A DNA stretch of 64,000 nt from positions 160,220-224,219 of the forward strand of contig NZ_WWNB01000004.1 in the NCBI RefSeq assembly GCF_012062845.1. The letters run 5' to 3'. This DNA comes from Halomonas salinarum. GTDB lineage: Bacteria > Pseudomonadota > Gammaproteobacteria > Pseudomonadales > Halomonadaceae. This document shows, one piece after another, positions 27,508 through 36,889 of the stretch. The notes below the pieces were generated by a model. That model saw only the letters and a list, made by a program, of their open reading frames with translations. It was not told the DNA's origin and searched no databases. Each line of letters opens with the position of its first letter. Within the stretch, counting starts at the first letter, position 1. The position numbers and the translations under genes were made by a program.

Positions 27508-27932
27508 GGCGGCAGTGGGGGGTGAGTCTCCTCGCCGTGATACTGCTGGGCATGGCGCCAGTATGTCTATCGGCGGGTAGCTGGGTGGCCAATGCGCCTG
27601 CGGTGAACGTGGCCGTGCCGGGGCGTGTAACACACTCCGAGGCACTCGAGGCCAGCCAGTCGGCTCGCTTGGCAGGACGCCAGGTTCGGGACATAAGCTG
27701 GCAGTTTCGTTTACCTCCCGGGAAGGCAGTGCGAGCCTGGTTATGTCAGGGCAGCGTGTGCATGCGGTTGACCACGCAAAGCGGCAGGCGTAATGCGCCT
27801 GCCTCATGGCAGGCCGGCGGCGCCATCCACTTTCGCTTCCTGCTGCCGAATGGCCAGCGTCGAGCGGTCAGGGTCGATAACCTGCAGGTCATCGTCAACT
27901 ATAGAAGCCAAACCGCCTTACCAGAGAAATAA
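27504..27932 (+). CDS. flhE: periplasmic flagellar protein FlhE
   Basis: FlhE (142 residues) is a small periplasmic protein that in enterobacteria follows flhA and is linked to preventing proton leakage through the export gate. A signal peptide (1-24, ending CLSA) precedes a beta-rich domain with ISWQFRLPPG, a Cys pair (LCQGSVCMRL) and the terminal VIVNYR motif, the most conserved part of FlhE. The ATG overlaps the previous stop. Its presence after flhF and the FlhG-like gene shows that those two were added inside an ancestral flhBAE arrangement, or that flhE was retained after rearrangement. Confidence 0.9.
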   Translation: MRRQWGVSLLAVILLGMAPVCLSAGSWVANAPAVNVAVPGRVTHSEALEASQSARLAGRQVRDISWQFRLPPGKAVRAWLCQGSVCMRLTTQSGRRNAPASWQAGGAIHFRFLLPNGQRRAVRVDNLQVIVNYRSQTALPEK

Positions 27933-27955
27933 CCGCCATGATTAGGGGTTATTTT
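27927..27955 (+). terminator. possible weak terminator after flhE
   Basis: Stem AAATAACC (27927-27934) / GGTTATTT (27947-27954) overlaps the flhE stop codon; one further T follows before ACCC. The stem is weak and A+T-rich, so it could equally be an operator-like repeat upstream of fliA. Confidence 0.4.
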
Positions 27956-28068
27956 ACCCTTCTGCGCAGACTGACAGGCTGAATAATAGAGTACACCGAC
28001 CTCCGGTTCTCTCGGAGTCTCGTCCGAATCACGCTTTCCGGCTCCATGTCGGTTCTAGAGGCAACTGG

Positions 28069-28773
28069 ATGTACACGGCACAGGGCAAGATCGACCAAAA
28101 TGCGCTTCTTGAACAATACCTGCCTGTCGTCCGGCGACAGGCTCTGTCGCTGCAGGTCAAACTGCCGGCGGCGGTAGAGCTGGATGATCTTATCCAGGCC
28201 GGCATGGTGGGGTTGTTGGATGCACTGGGGCGCTTTGATGCGAAAGCGGGCGCTACCTTTACCACGTTCGCGAGTCAGCGTATTCGCGGTGCCATGATCG
28301 ATGAGCTGCGAACCCGTGACTGGATGCCGCGCAGCGTGCGTCGTAATGCCCGCAGCGTGGATGCCAGCGTTCGCCGCCTGGAGCAGCAGTTGGGTCGGCC
28401 GCCAGAAGAGCGGGAGATTGCCGCCGATCTGGATATGCCGATGGATGTCTACCGTCAACTGTTGAGCGATACCAATAACGGCCATCTGCTGCCGTTCGAG
28501 GAAATGGTGGAAGAGGGTGGCGAACCCCAGGCAGGAGCAGGGGGCCCTCAGTCGCCTTTTGCGGCCTTGGCTGACGGCCAGCAGCGCGAACAGTTGGTAG
28601 CGGCCATCGCTGACTTGCCGGAGCGGGAAAAATTGCTGATGGCGCTCTATTATCAGGAAGAGCTGAACCTCAAGGAAATCGGCGCCGTGCTTGGGGTAAC
28701 CGAGTCCCGCGTCTGTCAGCTGCATAGCCAGGCGGTAAGCCGACTTCGGGCGCGCATGGCGTCTGAAGACTGA
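28069..28773 (+). CDS. fliA: flagellar sigma factor FliA (sigma-28)
   Basis: FliA (234 residues) directs RNA polymerase to late flagellar genes. Region 2 (LDDLIQAGMVGLLDALGRFD, AGATFTTFASQRIRGAMIDELR), region 3 and region 4 (LLMALYYQEELNLKEIGAVLGVTESRVCQLHSQA) are all recognisable; only their extents are meant here (about 30-90, 100-140 and 180-228). It is the factor expected to read the five promoters listed upstream. The 136-bp gap after flhE holds its promoter, which I could not define. fliA here ends the flagellar island instead of lying next to fliC. Confidence 0.97.
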   Translation: MYTAQGKIDQNALLEQYLPVVRRQALSLQVKLPAAVELDDLIQAGMVGLLDALGRFDAKAGATFTTFASQRIRGAMIDELRTRDWMPRSVRRNARSVDASVRRLEQQLGRPPEEREIAADLDMPMDVYRQLLSDTNNGHLLPFEEMVEEGGEPQAGAGGPQSPFAALADGQQREQLVAAIADLPEREKLLMALYYQEELNLKEIGAVLGVTESRVCQLHSQAVSRLRARMASED

Positions 28774-29301
28774 AGGTGAGTACTTGTGGCTCTCGCTTGG
28801 TGAGCTTTCAGCACTCTGTTAGCGGCCGCCTTTCAGCCGTACTCCTTTGGCCAAGCACCTCTTCACCGAAAGCTTTCACGCGCCCGCCATGCATTACGCT
28901 AAGTGAGCGCCTTTTCTTCGGCGCTTAATATGAAAGAGTGACGTGTTGTGGTGACTGCGTCAGTTATCAGCGCCGCCGCCATCACAATACCCACTATCAC
29001 ACGACTCGCTATCACGTTATAAGCACCTTAATGGCCTGCCTGCCGTCCCTTGTCGCATGCCACTGCCTTTTTTCCACTGCTTACCTTCTGTTGCTCTCAA
29101 CTTCATCATCGAACGGCCATGTTCGTAGCGTGACCATTGGATGGTCGAAGGCGCAACGCGCCGCGCAATGCGAAAAGTGGGCAAGGCGTGGTGGGCCTAA
29201 GCGGCTGACGTGGACAAGGACAGGATAGGTGAGGAACGAACGAGGCTGGCAGGGGAGTGGGCGCGCCCCGCGAGAGGCGCGCCCGTTACGTAATGTCTGC
29301 G
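28774..29301. other. 528-bp gap between convergent fliA and prc
   Basis: No ORF here has family-like sequence or a ribosome binding site. There is a short hairpin AGCGCC/GGCGCT at 28906-28925. A perfect 9-bp stem GGGCGCGCC (29259-29267) / GGCGCGCCC (29276-29284) lies just past the prc stop and may end prc transcription although it has no T tract. The stretch 28930-29110 is lower in G+C and contains short repeats of CTATCAC. Confidence 0.5.
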
Positions 29302-31398
29302 TCAATCCGTGCTGGTAACCTGGCGGCCATCAGCACTGAATTGCGCGTAGTCGAGCAGGATCTCGGCGCTTTCGATTACCTGAGCGCGATCGATGGGCGC
29401 GGCCGACTCGTCTTCCAGTTGCGCCGAGGGAACGGCGTCTTCGGCAGCGCCGCGTGCCTGGCTCCAGTCTTCCAGCTCTTCGAGGCCCAGCGCGCGACGG
29501 CGCTGGTTTTCGAGCGATAGCTGTTCGGCCTCCTGGGCCTGCATTTCCCGCTTTCGCTGCTCTCGATTCAGGCTGACGCTGGTCCGTTGATCGCGCAGCT
29601 TGCGCGAGAGGTCGGCCTGTTTCTCCAGATAGACAAAATTGGGGTGCGAGGCGATGCGCTCGCGGTGCGCCGCGGACAGGGCTTCCAGGTGACGCCAGGG
29701 CGTGCCGTAAAGGCGATATTGCACGGCTCGTACCGTGTCCCAGGGCAGTGCGTTATCAAGGCTGCTCTCGCCGATTACGTCCGGATCAATCATGCTTGGA
29801 AAGGCGATGTCGGGTTCAACGCCGCGGTGCTGGGTGCTTTCACCGGAGATGCGATAGAACTTCGCCCGGGTAAGTTTTACCTCGCCATGGCTAAGCTCGT
29901 TGAGGGTCTGCACGGTGCCCTTGCCAAAGGTGCGACTGCCAACGACCAAGCCGCGGCCATAGTCCTGAATCGCGCCCGCCAGGATTTCGGATGCAGAGGC
30001 TGAGAGGCGATTGACCAGCACTGTCAGCGGTCCGTCATAGAGGGTGCCGCTGTCGGTATCGCCATAGAGGCTGATGCGTCCGCGGGCGTCTTGTACCTGA
30101 ACGGTGGGGCCCCGGTCGATGAACAGGCCGATCAGTGAGTTGGCTTCCTGGAGAGCGCCGCCGCCGTTATTACGCAGGTCGAGGACAATGCCTTCGACAT
30201 CCTGCGCCTTCAGAGAACGGATCTCCTTGGCCACGTCGCGGGTCGTGCTGCGGTAATCTTCTTCACCGGCCTGCCAGGCATCGAAGTCGACATAGAAGGT
30301 GGGAATGTCGATGACCCCGATGCGGTGGGTACCGTCCTCACGTTTGATCTCAATGACCTCGCTGCTGGCTGCCTGGTCCTCGAGATTGACGGTATCGCGC
30401 ACAATCTCGACGACATGTGAGCGGGTCATGTCCACCGATTGTGCCGGCACGACCTCGAGCAGCACCGTCGATCCCTTCGGGCCCCGAATCAGGTCGACCA
30501 CGTCATCGAGACGCATGCCGACCACGTTGGTTATCTCGCCGTCATCGCCTTGGCCGACGCCGACAATGCGGTCGGCGGGCTCAAGAACCCCGGCCTTCTC
30601 GGCAGGGCCACCCGCCACCAGGCTCGACACCTTGACGTATTCTCCATCGGCCTGCAGCAGCGCGCCGATGCCCTCAAGCGATAAGCGCATCTGAATGTCG
30701 AAGGACTCGCCCTGGCGCGGCGACAGATATTCGGTGTGAGGATCGATGGTGCCGCTAATGGCGGCCATGAACAGGCCGAAGATATCTTCGGCGTTGGTCT
30801 GGCGTATGCGGTTCAGCTGGCCTTCGTAACGCTCACGCAGGGTCTTGGTGACCTCGTCCTCGTCCTGATCACTGAGTTGCATGGTCAGGGCAGAATTCTT
30901 GAGACGCTTTTCCCACAAGTGATCAAGGGCCGCTTGGCTCTCGGCCCAGGGAGCGTCCTCGCGCTCCAGTGCCAGCCGCTCGTCGGTATCGTAGCGGTAG
31001 TCGAGACCGTCATCGAGCTTGGCAAGGATCCACTCCAGTCGCGCCTCGAGGCGTTGCTGGTAGCGCTCGTAGAGGGCGAAGGCGGGGTCAAGGTCTCCGT
31101 CGTAGAGTACATCGACGATCTGCCCACCTAATTTAGTGCGAAACTCGCTGACGTCTCGTCGGGTCAGATAGGCACGCTGCGGGTCAAGGATGTCGAGATA
31201 GCGCTGAAAGGCGCGCTTCGACCAGTCATCCGTCAGGCTAATGTCCGCGTAGTGACCGTAGCGAAGGGAGTCGGCGATTTCTGGCGCGACCTGTCGCTGA
31301 GCCTCGCTGGGATGGGGCTGGGCCGTCGCCATGGCGCTCAGCGTCATCAGCATCAGGGTGATGGCGCCTAACCGCCCAATGGCTGCAATCCGTCTCAT
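29302..31398 (-). CDS. prc: carboxy-terminal processing protease Prc (Tsp)
   Basis: Prc (698 residues) is a periplasmic protease that trims lipoprotein and cell-wall-enzyme C-termini and degrades SsrA-tagged proteins. A signal peptide (1-26) is followed by a long helical N-terminal region, a PDZ domain (about 240-330) and the protease core with the catalytic pair Ser468 (in the SASE motif) and Lys493 (FGKGTVQ), 25 residues apart as in E. coli. A charged coiled-coil C-terminal region completes it. The frame extends 186 nt upstream, but the ATG at 31398 begins the signal peptide and has GGGAG ten bases before it. It is convergent with fliA and divergent from the aminopeptidase gene. Confidence 0.94.
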   Translation of the reverse strand: MRRIAAIGRLGAITLMLMTLSAMATAQPHPSEAQRQVAPEIADSLRYGHYADISLTDDWSKRAFQRYLDILDPQRAYLTRRDVSEFRTKLGGQIVDVLYDGDLDPAFALYERYQQRLEARLEWILAKLDDGLDYRYDTDERLALEREDAPWAESQAALDHLWEKRLKNSALTMQLSDQDEDEVTKTLRERYEGQLNRIRQTNAEDIFGLFMAAISGTIDPHTEYLSPRQGESFDIQMRLSLEGIGALLQADGEYVKVSSLVAGGPAEKAGVLEPADRIVGVGQGDDGEITNVVGMRLDDVVDLIRGPKGSTVLLEVVPAQSVDMTRSHVVEIVRDTVNLEDQAASSEVIEIKREDGTHRIGVIDIPTFYVDFDAWQAGEEDYRSTTRDVAKEIRSLKAQDVEGIVLDLRNNGGGALQEANSLIGLFIDRGPTVQVQDARGRISLYGDTDSGTLYDGPLTVLVNRLSASASEILAGAIQDYGRGLVVGSRTFGKGTVQTLNELSHGEVKLTRAKFYRISGESTQHRGVEPDIAFPSMIDPDVIGESSLDNALPWDTVRAVQYRLYGTPWRHLEALSAAHRERIASHPNFVYLEKQADLSRKLRDQRTSVSLNREQRKREMQAQEAEQLSLENQRRRALGLEELEDWSQARGAAEDAVPSAQLEDESAAPIDRAQVIESAEILLDYAQFSADGRQVTSTD

Positions 31399-31529
31399 CA
31401 ATGAAGCACTCCCGGTTTCATGTACACTTCTGTCCCTAGCTGAGCCTGGCTCGTCACGCGCCTCTCGACAGCCGAGAGGCCATTGTAGCAGCCTGTGTCG
31501 CCAGACACAGACCCTCCATGAGGATGAAA

Positions 31530-32828
31530 ATGCATCACGCTCCCCCCCTGGATCGCCTACTCGACTTTCTCGAGCATTCGCCAACGCCGTGGCATGCCGT
31601 AAGCAACATGGCCACTCGCCTTGAAGCGGCGGGGTATCGGCGCCTGGACGAGTCGCAGCCCTGGACGCTTTCCGCCGGTGAACGCGTCTATGTGACCCGC
31701 AACGATTCTTCGATCATCGCCCTGCAGCTGCCCAAGGGGCGGCTCGATGCGCTGCGCATGATCGGGGCGCATACCGATAGCCCCGGCCTTCACTTGAAGC
31801 CCCACGCCGCCCAGCGTAGTGCCGGCTGGCTGCAGCTGGGGGTCCAGGTCTATGGGGGGGCGCTCTTGGCGCCATGGTTCGATCGCGATCTGGGGCTTGC
31901 CGGTCGTGTTCACCTGCGCCACCCGGATGGCCGCATCGAAGGCGTGTTGCTTGACGTTGACTGGCCGGTAGCCACGGTACCCAGCCTTGCCATCCACCTT
32001 GATCGTGACGCCAACTCGAACCGTTCCATCAATCCTCAGACCGAGATGGCGGCGGTTTTGTTGCAGGGTGGCGACAGCGATGATTTCAATGACCTGTTAC
32101 GGGAATGGCTCAAGGCGCAGCACGGCATTCAGCACGCCGAGCCGCTGGACTTCGAGTTGGCGCTTTATGATACCCAGCCACCGGCGCGTGTAGGCGCTCG
32201 CGGTGAGCTTATTGCCAGTGCGAGGCTCGATAACCTCTTGTCGTGCTTTATCGGCATGGAGGCGTTGCTTGACTGCGACGGCGAGCAGGGTGCGGTGCTG
32301 GTCGCCAATGACCACGAAGAAGTGGGTAGTGCGAGTGCCTGCGGTGCCCAGGGGCCTTTCCTGGGTGATGTACTGCGCCGCGTCAATGCCCAGCTCGGCG
32401 AAGCCGGCGACGAGGGCTTTATCCGCCTCGTCCAGGCATCGAGGATGATCTCCTGTGACAATGCGCATGCGATACACCCCAACTTCAAGGACAAGCACGA
32501 TGCCGGTCACGGCCCTACCATTAACGGTGGCCCGGTGATCAAGGTCAACGCCAGCCAGCGCTATGCGACCAATAGCGCGACATCGGCGCTGTTTCGTGAC
32601 ATCTGCCAGGAGGTTGACGTCCCGGTGCAGACGTTCGTGACGCGTTCCGACATGGGCTGCGGAAGCACCATCGGGCCGATCACCGCCACCGAGCTTGGCG
32701 TGCCGACCCTCGATGTGGGCGTGGCTCAGTGGGGCATGCACTCGATTCGCGAGACCGCCGGCAGTCAGGATGCCGAGCGGTTGATCCGGGTACTGACCGC
32801 CTATCTGAATCGCGCCGAACTCGTTTGA
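31530..32828 (+). CDS. apeB: M18-family aminopeptidase ApeB
   Basis: This is a zinc-dependent, cytoplasmic aminopeptidase of the M18 family (432 residues), which prefers acidic N-terminal residues. Metal and catalytic segments are visible in order: IGAHTDSPGLHLKP, ASARLDNLLSC, VANDHEEVGS, the RSDMGCGSTIGP loop and DVGVAQWGMHSIRE near the C-terminus. Three in-frame ATGs lie at 31518, 31524 and 31530; GAGGA at 31520-31524 favours the last. The gene stands alone, divergent from prc and convergent with the EamA gene. Confidence 0.93.
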   Translation: MHHAPPLDRLLDFLEHSPTPWHAVSNMATRLEAAGYRRLDESQPWTLSAGERVYVTRNDSSIIALQLPKGRLDALRMIGAHTDSPGLHLKPHAAQRSAGWLQLGVQVYGGALLAPWFDRDLGLAGRVHLRHPDGRIEGVLLDVDWPVATVPSLAIHLDRDANSNRSINPQTEMAAVLLQGGDSDDFNDLLREWLKAQHGIQHAEPLDFELALYDTQPPARVGARGELIASARLDNLLSCFIGMEALLDCDGEQGAVLVANDHEEVGSASACGAQGPFLGDVLRRVNAQLGEAGDEGFIRLVQASRMISCDNAHAIHPNFKDKHDAGHGPTINGGPVIKVNASQRYATNSATSALFRDICQEVDVPVQTFVTRSDMGCGSTIGPITATELGVPTLDVGVAQWGMHSIRETAGSQDAERLIRVLTAYLNRAELV

Positions 32829-32836
32829 TCCTGTTG

Positions 32837-32858
32837 GCGCCCTGGCTGAACCGGGCGC
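32837..32858. terminator. short hairpin between convergent genes
   Basis: GCGCCC (32837-32842) / GGGCGC (32853-32858) with a 10-nt loop lies between the convergent aminopeptidase and transporter genes. The stem is short and has no T tract, so this is a weak bidirectional terminator candidate. Confidence 0.3.
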
Positions 32859-32867
32859 TATATAGGG

Positions 32868-33764
32868 TCAGGCCTGCTCAGGGTCAGAGTGCTTGACGCT
32901 CGGCTGGCGGGCAGGGCTGGGTCTATCGAGAGCGAGACCCGCCACCACCAGGGCGGCGCCCAGAATCATGGGAGCCGTCCACTGCTCGTCGAACAGCAGC
33001 CAGGCCATCACGGCGGCACAGGGCGGCACCAGGAAGAAGGTGCGCGCGACCTGATGGGCTTCGCCGCGCTCGATCATCACCATCAGTAGCCAGATGGCCC
33101 CTACCGAAATTGCGCCGACCAGCCAGGCCAAGGTCAATAGCAGTCGCGGGGTGGGGTTAAAGGTAAAGGTCCCGATCCAGCTGGCGGCGATACTGAACAC
33201 CAGTGCCGCCCCCAGATACTGAAAGACGAGCCCTTCGACCATTCCCATGTCCCCGCTCAGCCGTTTCTGCCACAGGGTGGCGCTTGAAATCCCCGCAAGC
33301 GCGACCAGGCACCAGACCAGACCCACCACGGGCCACCCATGAGAGAGCTCGAGGCCACTTCCCAGGACGAGGCTTGCCCCCATTGCGCCTAGTGTCAGGC
33401 CGCCCCATTGCCTTGGACCCAGTCTCACCCCGAGCAGCGGCAACGACAGCGCTGCGGTCGCCAGCGGGTGAAGGCTGACCAGCAGAGCGGTGAGGCCTGC
33501 CGGCAGGCCTGCCTTGACGGCGGCGAACACGCCCCCTAGATAGGCGCCATGAAGTAGCATGCCAACGCCCATTTGGCAGCCTCGCTGGGCGCGGTTCCCC
33601 CATTGGTTTGGCGCTTTGCGTAGCCACAGGATTATCGCCAGTACCGGCAGTACCAGCAGGCTGCGCACGAGCAGCAGGGTAAAGGGTTCGGCGTCCATCG
33701 TGCCCAGGCGGGCACAGATGAAACCAGTCGAGAACAGCAGCACAAAGACCAGCGAAATCCACAT
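32868..33764 (-). CDS. EamA/DMT-superfamily transporter
   Basis: The 298-residue inner-membrane protein has about ten hydrophobic segments arranged as two five-helix repeats, the EamA (drug/metabolite transporter) pattern. The N-terminal MWISLVFVLLFSTGFICARLG and the second-half GAIWLLMVMIERGEA segments are typical. The substrate cannot be predicted. The frame is open 108 nt further upstream, but the ATG at 33764 has AAAGGA before it and begins directly with the first membrane helix. It ends in a short hydrophilic tail. Confidence 0.88.
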   Translation of the reverse strand: MWISLVFVLLFSTGFICARLGTMDAEPFTLLLVRSLLVLPVLAIILWLRKAPNQWGNRAQRGCQMGVGMLLHGAYLGGVFAAVKAGLPAGLTALLVSLHPLATAALSLPLLGVRLGPRQWGGLTLGAMGASLVLGSGLELSHGWPVVGLVWCLVALAGISSATLWQKRLSGDMGMVEGLVFQYLGAALVFSIAASWIGTFTFNPTPRLLLTLAWLVGAISVGAIWLLMVMIERGEAHQVARTFFLVPPCAAVMAWLLFDEQWTAPMILGAALVVAGLALDRPSPARQPSVKHSDPEQA

Positions 33765-33883
33765 CGTCACAATCCTTTGAATCGGCTCGCTTGCCAGCCA
33801 TGGCCTGCATGAGGAGTGAGGGAGCCGTGTCGGGCGGGGTATATTGATGTCACGTATATCGGACAGGGTCAAAAAACGGGGAA

Positions 33884-33920
33884 CAAAAAAACGCCCGAAC
33901 GGGAGGCCGTTCGGGCGTTT
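33884..33920 (-). terminator. terminator downstream of tRNA-Met
   Basis: Read on the minus strand, AAACGCCCGAACG pairs with CGTTCGGGCGTTT around a 6-nt loop, followed by a run of T. It lies ten bases past the tRNA CCA end and would terminate the tRNA transcript. Confidence 0.9.
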
Positions 33921-33929
33921 GTACTGTCT

Positions 33930-34006
33930 TGGTGGCTACACCCTGATTTGAACAGGGGACCCCATCATTATGAGTGATGTGCTCTAACCAGCTGAGCTAT
34001 GTAGCC
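33930..34006 (-). tRNA. tRNA-Met (CAT), elongator
   Basis: The 77-nt gene includes an encoded CCA end. The acceptor stem GGCTACA pairs with TGTAGCC, and the D arm has AGCTCAGCTGGTTAGAGC. The anticodon loop CTCATAA reads CAT and the TPsiC arm is CCCTGTTCAAATCAGGG. It closely resembles E. coli elongator tRNA-Met and lacks initiator features such as a 1-72 mismatch. Confidence 0.95.
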
Positions 34007-34107
34007 AACGGCGATAGATACTACGCAAGAGGATGTGATCAGTCAACCATAAGAGCATGATACATCGGCTTTTTTCCATCGCTTAGTGCTACGGATCTTA
34101 TGAGGCA

Positions 34108-35199
34108 CTAGACGTTGAAGCGGAAGTGCACCACATCGCCATCCTTAAGGATGTATTCCTTGCCTTCCAGCCGCCACTTGCCGGCATCCTTGGCGCCTTG
34201 TTCACCGCCAAGGGATACGAAGTCATCATAGGCGACGACTTCGGCGCGGATGAAGCCCTTCTGGAAGTCGGTGTGGATCACACCGGCGCCTTCCGGTGCG
34301 GTAGCACCGACCTTGACGGTCCAGGCGCGGACTTCCTTCACCCCGGCGGTGAAATAGGTCTGCAGGCCCAGCAGCTCATAGCCGGCGCGAATCACGCGAT
34401 CAAGGCCCGGCTCGTCCATGCCCAGCTCATCGAGGAACATGGCGCGCTCCTCGTCCTCGAGTTCGGCGATCTCGGCTTCGATCTGGTTGCATACCGGCAC
34501 CACCATGGCACCTTCGGCGGCGGCGATCTCGCGAACCTTGTCGAGGTAGGGGTTGTCCTCGAAACCATCGTCGTTGACGTTGGCGATATACATGGTCGGC
34601 TTCAGGGTCAGAAAGCCGAAGCTCTTGAGTTGCTGCTTGTCATCGTCATTGAGGCCGAAGCTGCGCAGGGGTTGGCCCTCGGCCAGGTGCGGCTGGATGC
34701 GTTCGAGGATCGCCTTGGTGGCGATGGCTTCCTTGTCGCCGCCCTTGGCGACGCGCACCAGGCGCTGGATGGCACGCTCGACGGTATCGAGATCCGCCAG
34801 CGCCAGTTCCATGTTGATGATCTCGATATCCGCTTCGGGATCGACCTGGTTGGCCACGTGGATGACGTTGTCGTTGTCGAAGCAGCGCACCACGTGGGCG
34901 ATGGCCTCGGTTTCGCGGATGTTGGCCAGGAACTTGTTGCCCAAGCCTTCCCCCTTGGAGGCGCCTGCCACCAGGCCCGCGATATCGACGAACTCCATGG
35001 TGGTAGGCAGCACCTTCTGGGGTTTGACGATCTCGGCCAGCTTGTCGAGGCGCGGGTCCGGCATCGGCACGATGCCCACGTTGGGCTCGATGGTGCAGAA
35101 GGGGAAGTTTTCAGCGTCGATGCCCGACTTGGTCAGGGCATTGAAGAGGGTGGACTTGCCGACGTTGGGCAGGCCGACGATACCGCAGTTGAAACCCAT
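34108..35199 (-). CDS. ychF: ribosome-binding ATPase YchF
   Basis: YchF (363 residues), an Obg-family member that binds ATP rather than GTP and interacts with the ribosome. G1 [14 protein letters not shown] is near the N-terminus, G3 [16 protein letters not shown] follows, the coiled-coil insert spans about 125-200 and the C-terminal TGS domain ends in [13 protein letters not shown] sits eight bases before the ATG. The neighbouring pth gene is the usual gammaproteobacterial partner. Confidence 0.97.
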   Translation of the reverse strand: MGFNCGIVGLPNVGKSTLFNALTKSGIDAENFPFCTIEPNVGIVPMPDPRLDKLAEIVKPQKVLPTTMEFVDIAGLVAGASKGEGLGNKFLANIRETEAIAHVVRCFDNDNVIHVANQVDPEADIEIINMELALADLDTVERAIQRLVRVAKGGDKEAIATKAILERIQPHLAEGQPLRSFGLNDDDKQQLKSFGFLTLKPTMYIANVNDDGFEDNPYLDKVREIAAAEGAMVVPVCNQIEAEIAELEDEERAMFLDELGMDEPGLDRVIRAGYELLGLQTYFTAGVKEVRAWTVKVGATAPEGAGVIHTDFQKGFIRAEVVAYDDFVSLGGEQGAKDAGKWRLEGKEYILKDGDVVHFRFNV

Positions 35200-35340
35200 G
35201 GTGTGTTCCTGGCATTCGGTGAAAAAACGATGGCGGGGATTCTACGCCACACGGCAGGCCTTCTCTAGCCGTTAGCAGTGCCGTGCCCAGCGCATCAGTG
35301 GGGAGATGATCGGGCTAGGCAAGCATTGCCCGGGACGTCG

Positions 35341-35925
35341 TTACCCCTTGAAACTGTGTAAACGGTTCATGGCACGCGGCCAGTCACCGGCGACGGCATC
35401 CGGCAGGGTGCGCTCTATCTCGTCCAGAGCGGCGTCGATGGCGGCGCGCTCGGGCTTGCCCGGGCGCGAGAGCACATAATTGACGACCCGATGGGCCTCG
35501 CCCGGGTGGCCGATGCCGATACGCAAGCGGTGAAAATCCTTGGCGTTGCCCAGGGAGGCGATGATGTCGCGCAGGCCATTGTGCCCGCCGTGGCCACCGC
35601 CTTGCTTGTAACGCGCGGTGCCGGGGGCAATGTCCAGCTCGTCGTGAGCGATCAGCATTTCTTCCGGGGCAAGCTTGAAAAACTTGGCCAGGGCAGCCAC
35701 AGAGCCACCGCTCTTGTTCATGAAGGTCTGAGGGTAGAGGAGATGCAGGTCCTGGCCGGCCAGGGTGATCTTGGCATAGAGCCCCAGAAACTTGCGCTCA
35801 GACCGCAGGGGAACGTGATGATCGCGTGCCAGAGATTCCACCAGCCAGGCGCCGGCATTGTGCCGGGTGGCATCGTAGTCGGCTCCAGGGTTGCCTAGAC
35901 CGATGATCGCTTTCAGCTGACTCAT
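35341..35925 (-). CDS. pth: peptidyl-tRNA hydrolase
   Basis: Pth (194 residues) releases tRNA from peptidyl-tRNA lost by stalled ribosomes. The N-terminal GLGNPGADYDATRHNAG segment contains the conserved Asn and the catalytic His, and FMNKSGG, AHDELD and GGHGGHNGLRD are the remaining family signatures. GAGGT precedes the ATG. A strong terminator separates it from rplY upstream, so pth-ychF probably use their own promoter. Confidence 0.97.
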   Translation of the reverse strand: MSQLKAIIGLGNPGADYDATRHNAGAWLVESLARDHHVPLRSERKFLGLYAKITLAGQDLHLLYPQTFMNKSGGSVAALAKFFKLAPEEMLIAHDELDIAPGTARYKQGGGHGGHNGLRDIIASLGNAKDFHRLRIGIGHPGEAHRVVNYVLSRPGKPERAAIDAALDEIERTLPDAVAGDWPRAMNRLHSFKG

Positions 35926-35992
35926 GCCGGTGACCTCGCGAAAGTTATGGGCGTGTGATCGAAACGCTACTGTCAGCGCTTGGGACAGGCAA

Positions 35993-36022
35993 AAAAAATC
36001 AAGCGCCGGGGCGCTTGATTTT
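35993..36022 (-). terminator. rho-independent terminator after rplY
   Basis: On the minus strand, AAATCAAGCGCC pairs with GGCGCTTGATTT around a very small loop and is followed by further T residues. It lies just beyond the rplY stop. Confidence 0.9.
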
Positions 36023-36075
36023 CAGAAGATAGCGCGGGCATGCCGGCTGGCCGGCCTGCCCGCAGGCGTCGCCGA

Positions 36076-36768
36076 TTACTCGGTATCGCCTTTGCTTTCG
36101 TCTTCGCCTTCGCTCTCGTCTTCGCTATCAGCCGCCTTTTCTTCTGGCGCTTCAGCTTCCTCTTCCTCATCAGTTTGCTCGGCCATAACCTTGGCCTTGG
36201 TGATGTTGAGGATGGCGTTGTCGTGATCTTCACCGTGGGTCAGCGCCACAATGGTCACGCCAGCCGGTACGGTCAGGTCGGACAGGTGCAGGGTGGTGCC
36301 CAGCTCAAGCTCGCTGATGTCCACTTCCAGATACTCGGGGAGATCCTTCGGCAGGCAGCTGATCTCGACGTCGGACGCCAGCTGGTGCAGCTCGCCGTCC
36401 TCATCCTTGATCGCCTTGCTGGCGTCTTCGCCGACGACGTGCAGCGGGACGTGCAGTGTCAGCTCGTGAGTCGCATCAACGCGCAGAAAGTCAGCGTGAG
36501 TGACCAGCGGCTTGTACGGGTGACGCTGCAGGTCACGAACCACGACCTGCTCCTGCTTGCCTTCCACGTTCAGCGTGATCACAGACGCGAAGAAGGACTC
36601 ATCTTCGATGGCCTTGTAGAACGGGGCCTTCTCGATGGCGATAGACTGGGGCGTCTTTTCACCGCCGTAGATGATCGCCGGGATGGAGAGGTCCGCACGA
36701 CGCAGGCGGCGGCTCGCACCTTTCCCCAGGTCGTGGCGAACGCTGGCATTAAGATTGAAATCGGACAT
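36076..36768 (-). CDS. rplY: 50S ribosomal protein L25/CTC
   Basis: This is the long CTC form of L25 (230 residues), which binds 5S rRNA and helps in stress tolerance in some bacteria. The N-terminal L25 domain begins [20 protein letters not shown], and the middle (about 100-190) is the TL5-like C-terminal domain. The last 40 residues are an acidic Glu/Asp/Lys tail. The frame is open 66 nt upstream, but the ATG at 36768 with AGGTTT before it gives the canonical MSDFNLNA start. It follows prs in the same direction. Confidence 0.96.
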   Translation of the reverse strand: MSDFNLNASVRHDLGKGASRRLRRADLSIPAIIYGGEKTPQSIAIEKAPFYKAIEDESFFASVITLNVEGKQEQVVVRDLQRHPYKPLVTHADFLRVDATHELTLHVPLHVVGEDASKAIKDEDGELHQLASDVEISCLPKDLPEYLEVDISELELGTTLHLSDLTVPAGVTIVALTHGEDHDNAILNITKAKVMAEQTDEEEEAEAPEEKAADSEDESEGEDESKGDTE

Positions 36769-36889
36769 TGAATGAAACCTCAGTGGTTTGATGAGGAGAA
36801 CGCCAAGCTCGCGACCAAACATTGGCGTTTCCATGGGCGCCTGACGGCGCGCGTATCCTGCGCGGTGTTAAAGCGGCCTTATGGCGGCC

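Noticed and set aside
28938..29228. 96-codon ORF in the gap after fliA
   Set aside because: No ribosome binding site, Cys/His-rich composition and no similarity to known proteins.
34126..35268. 380-codon ORF on the plus strand opposite ychF
   Set aside because: It mirrors ychF in a high-G+C region; its product is compositionally odd and matches no family, while ychF is unmistakable.
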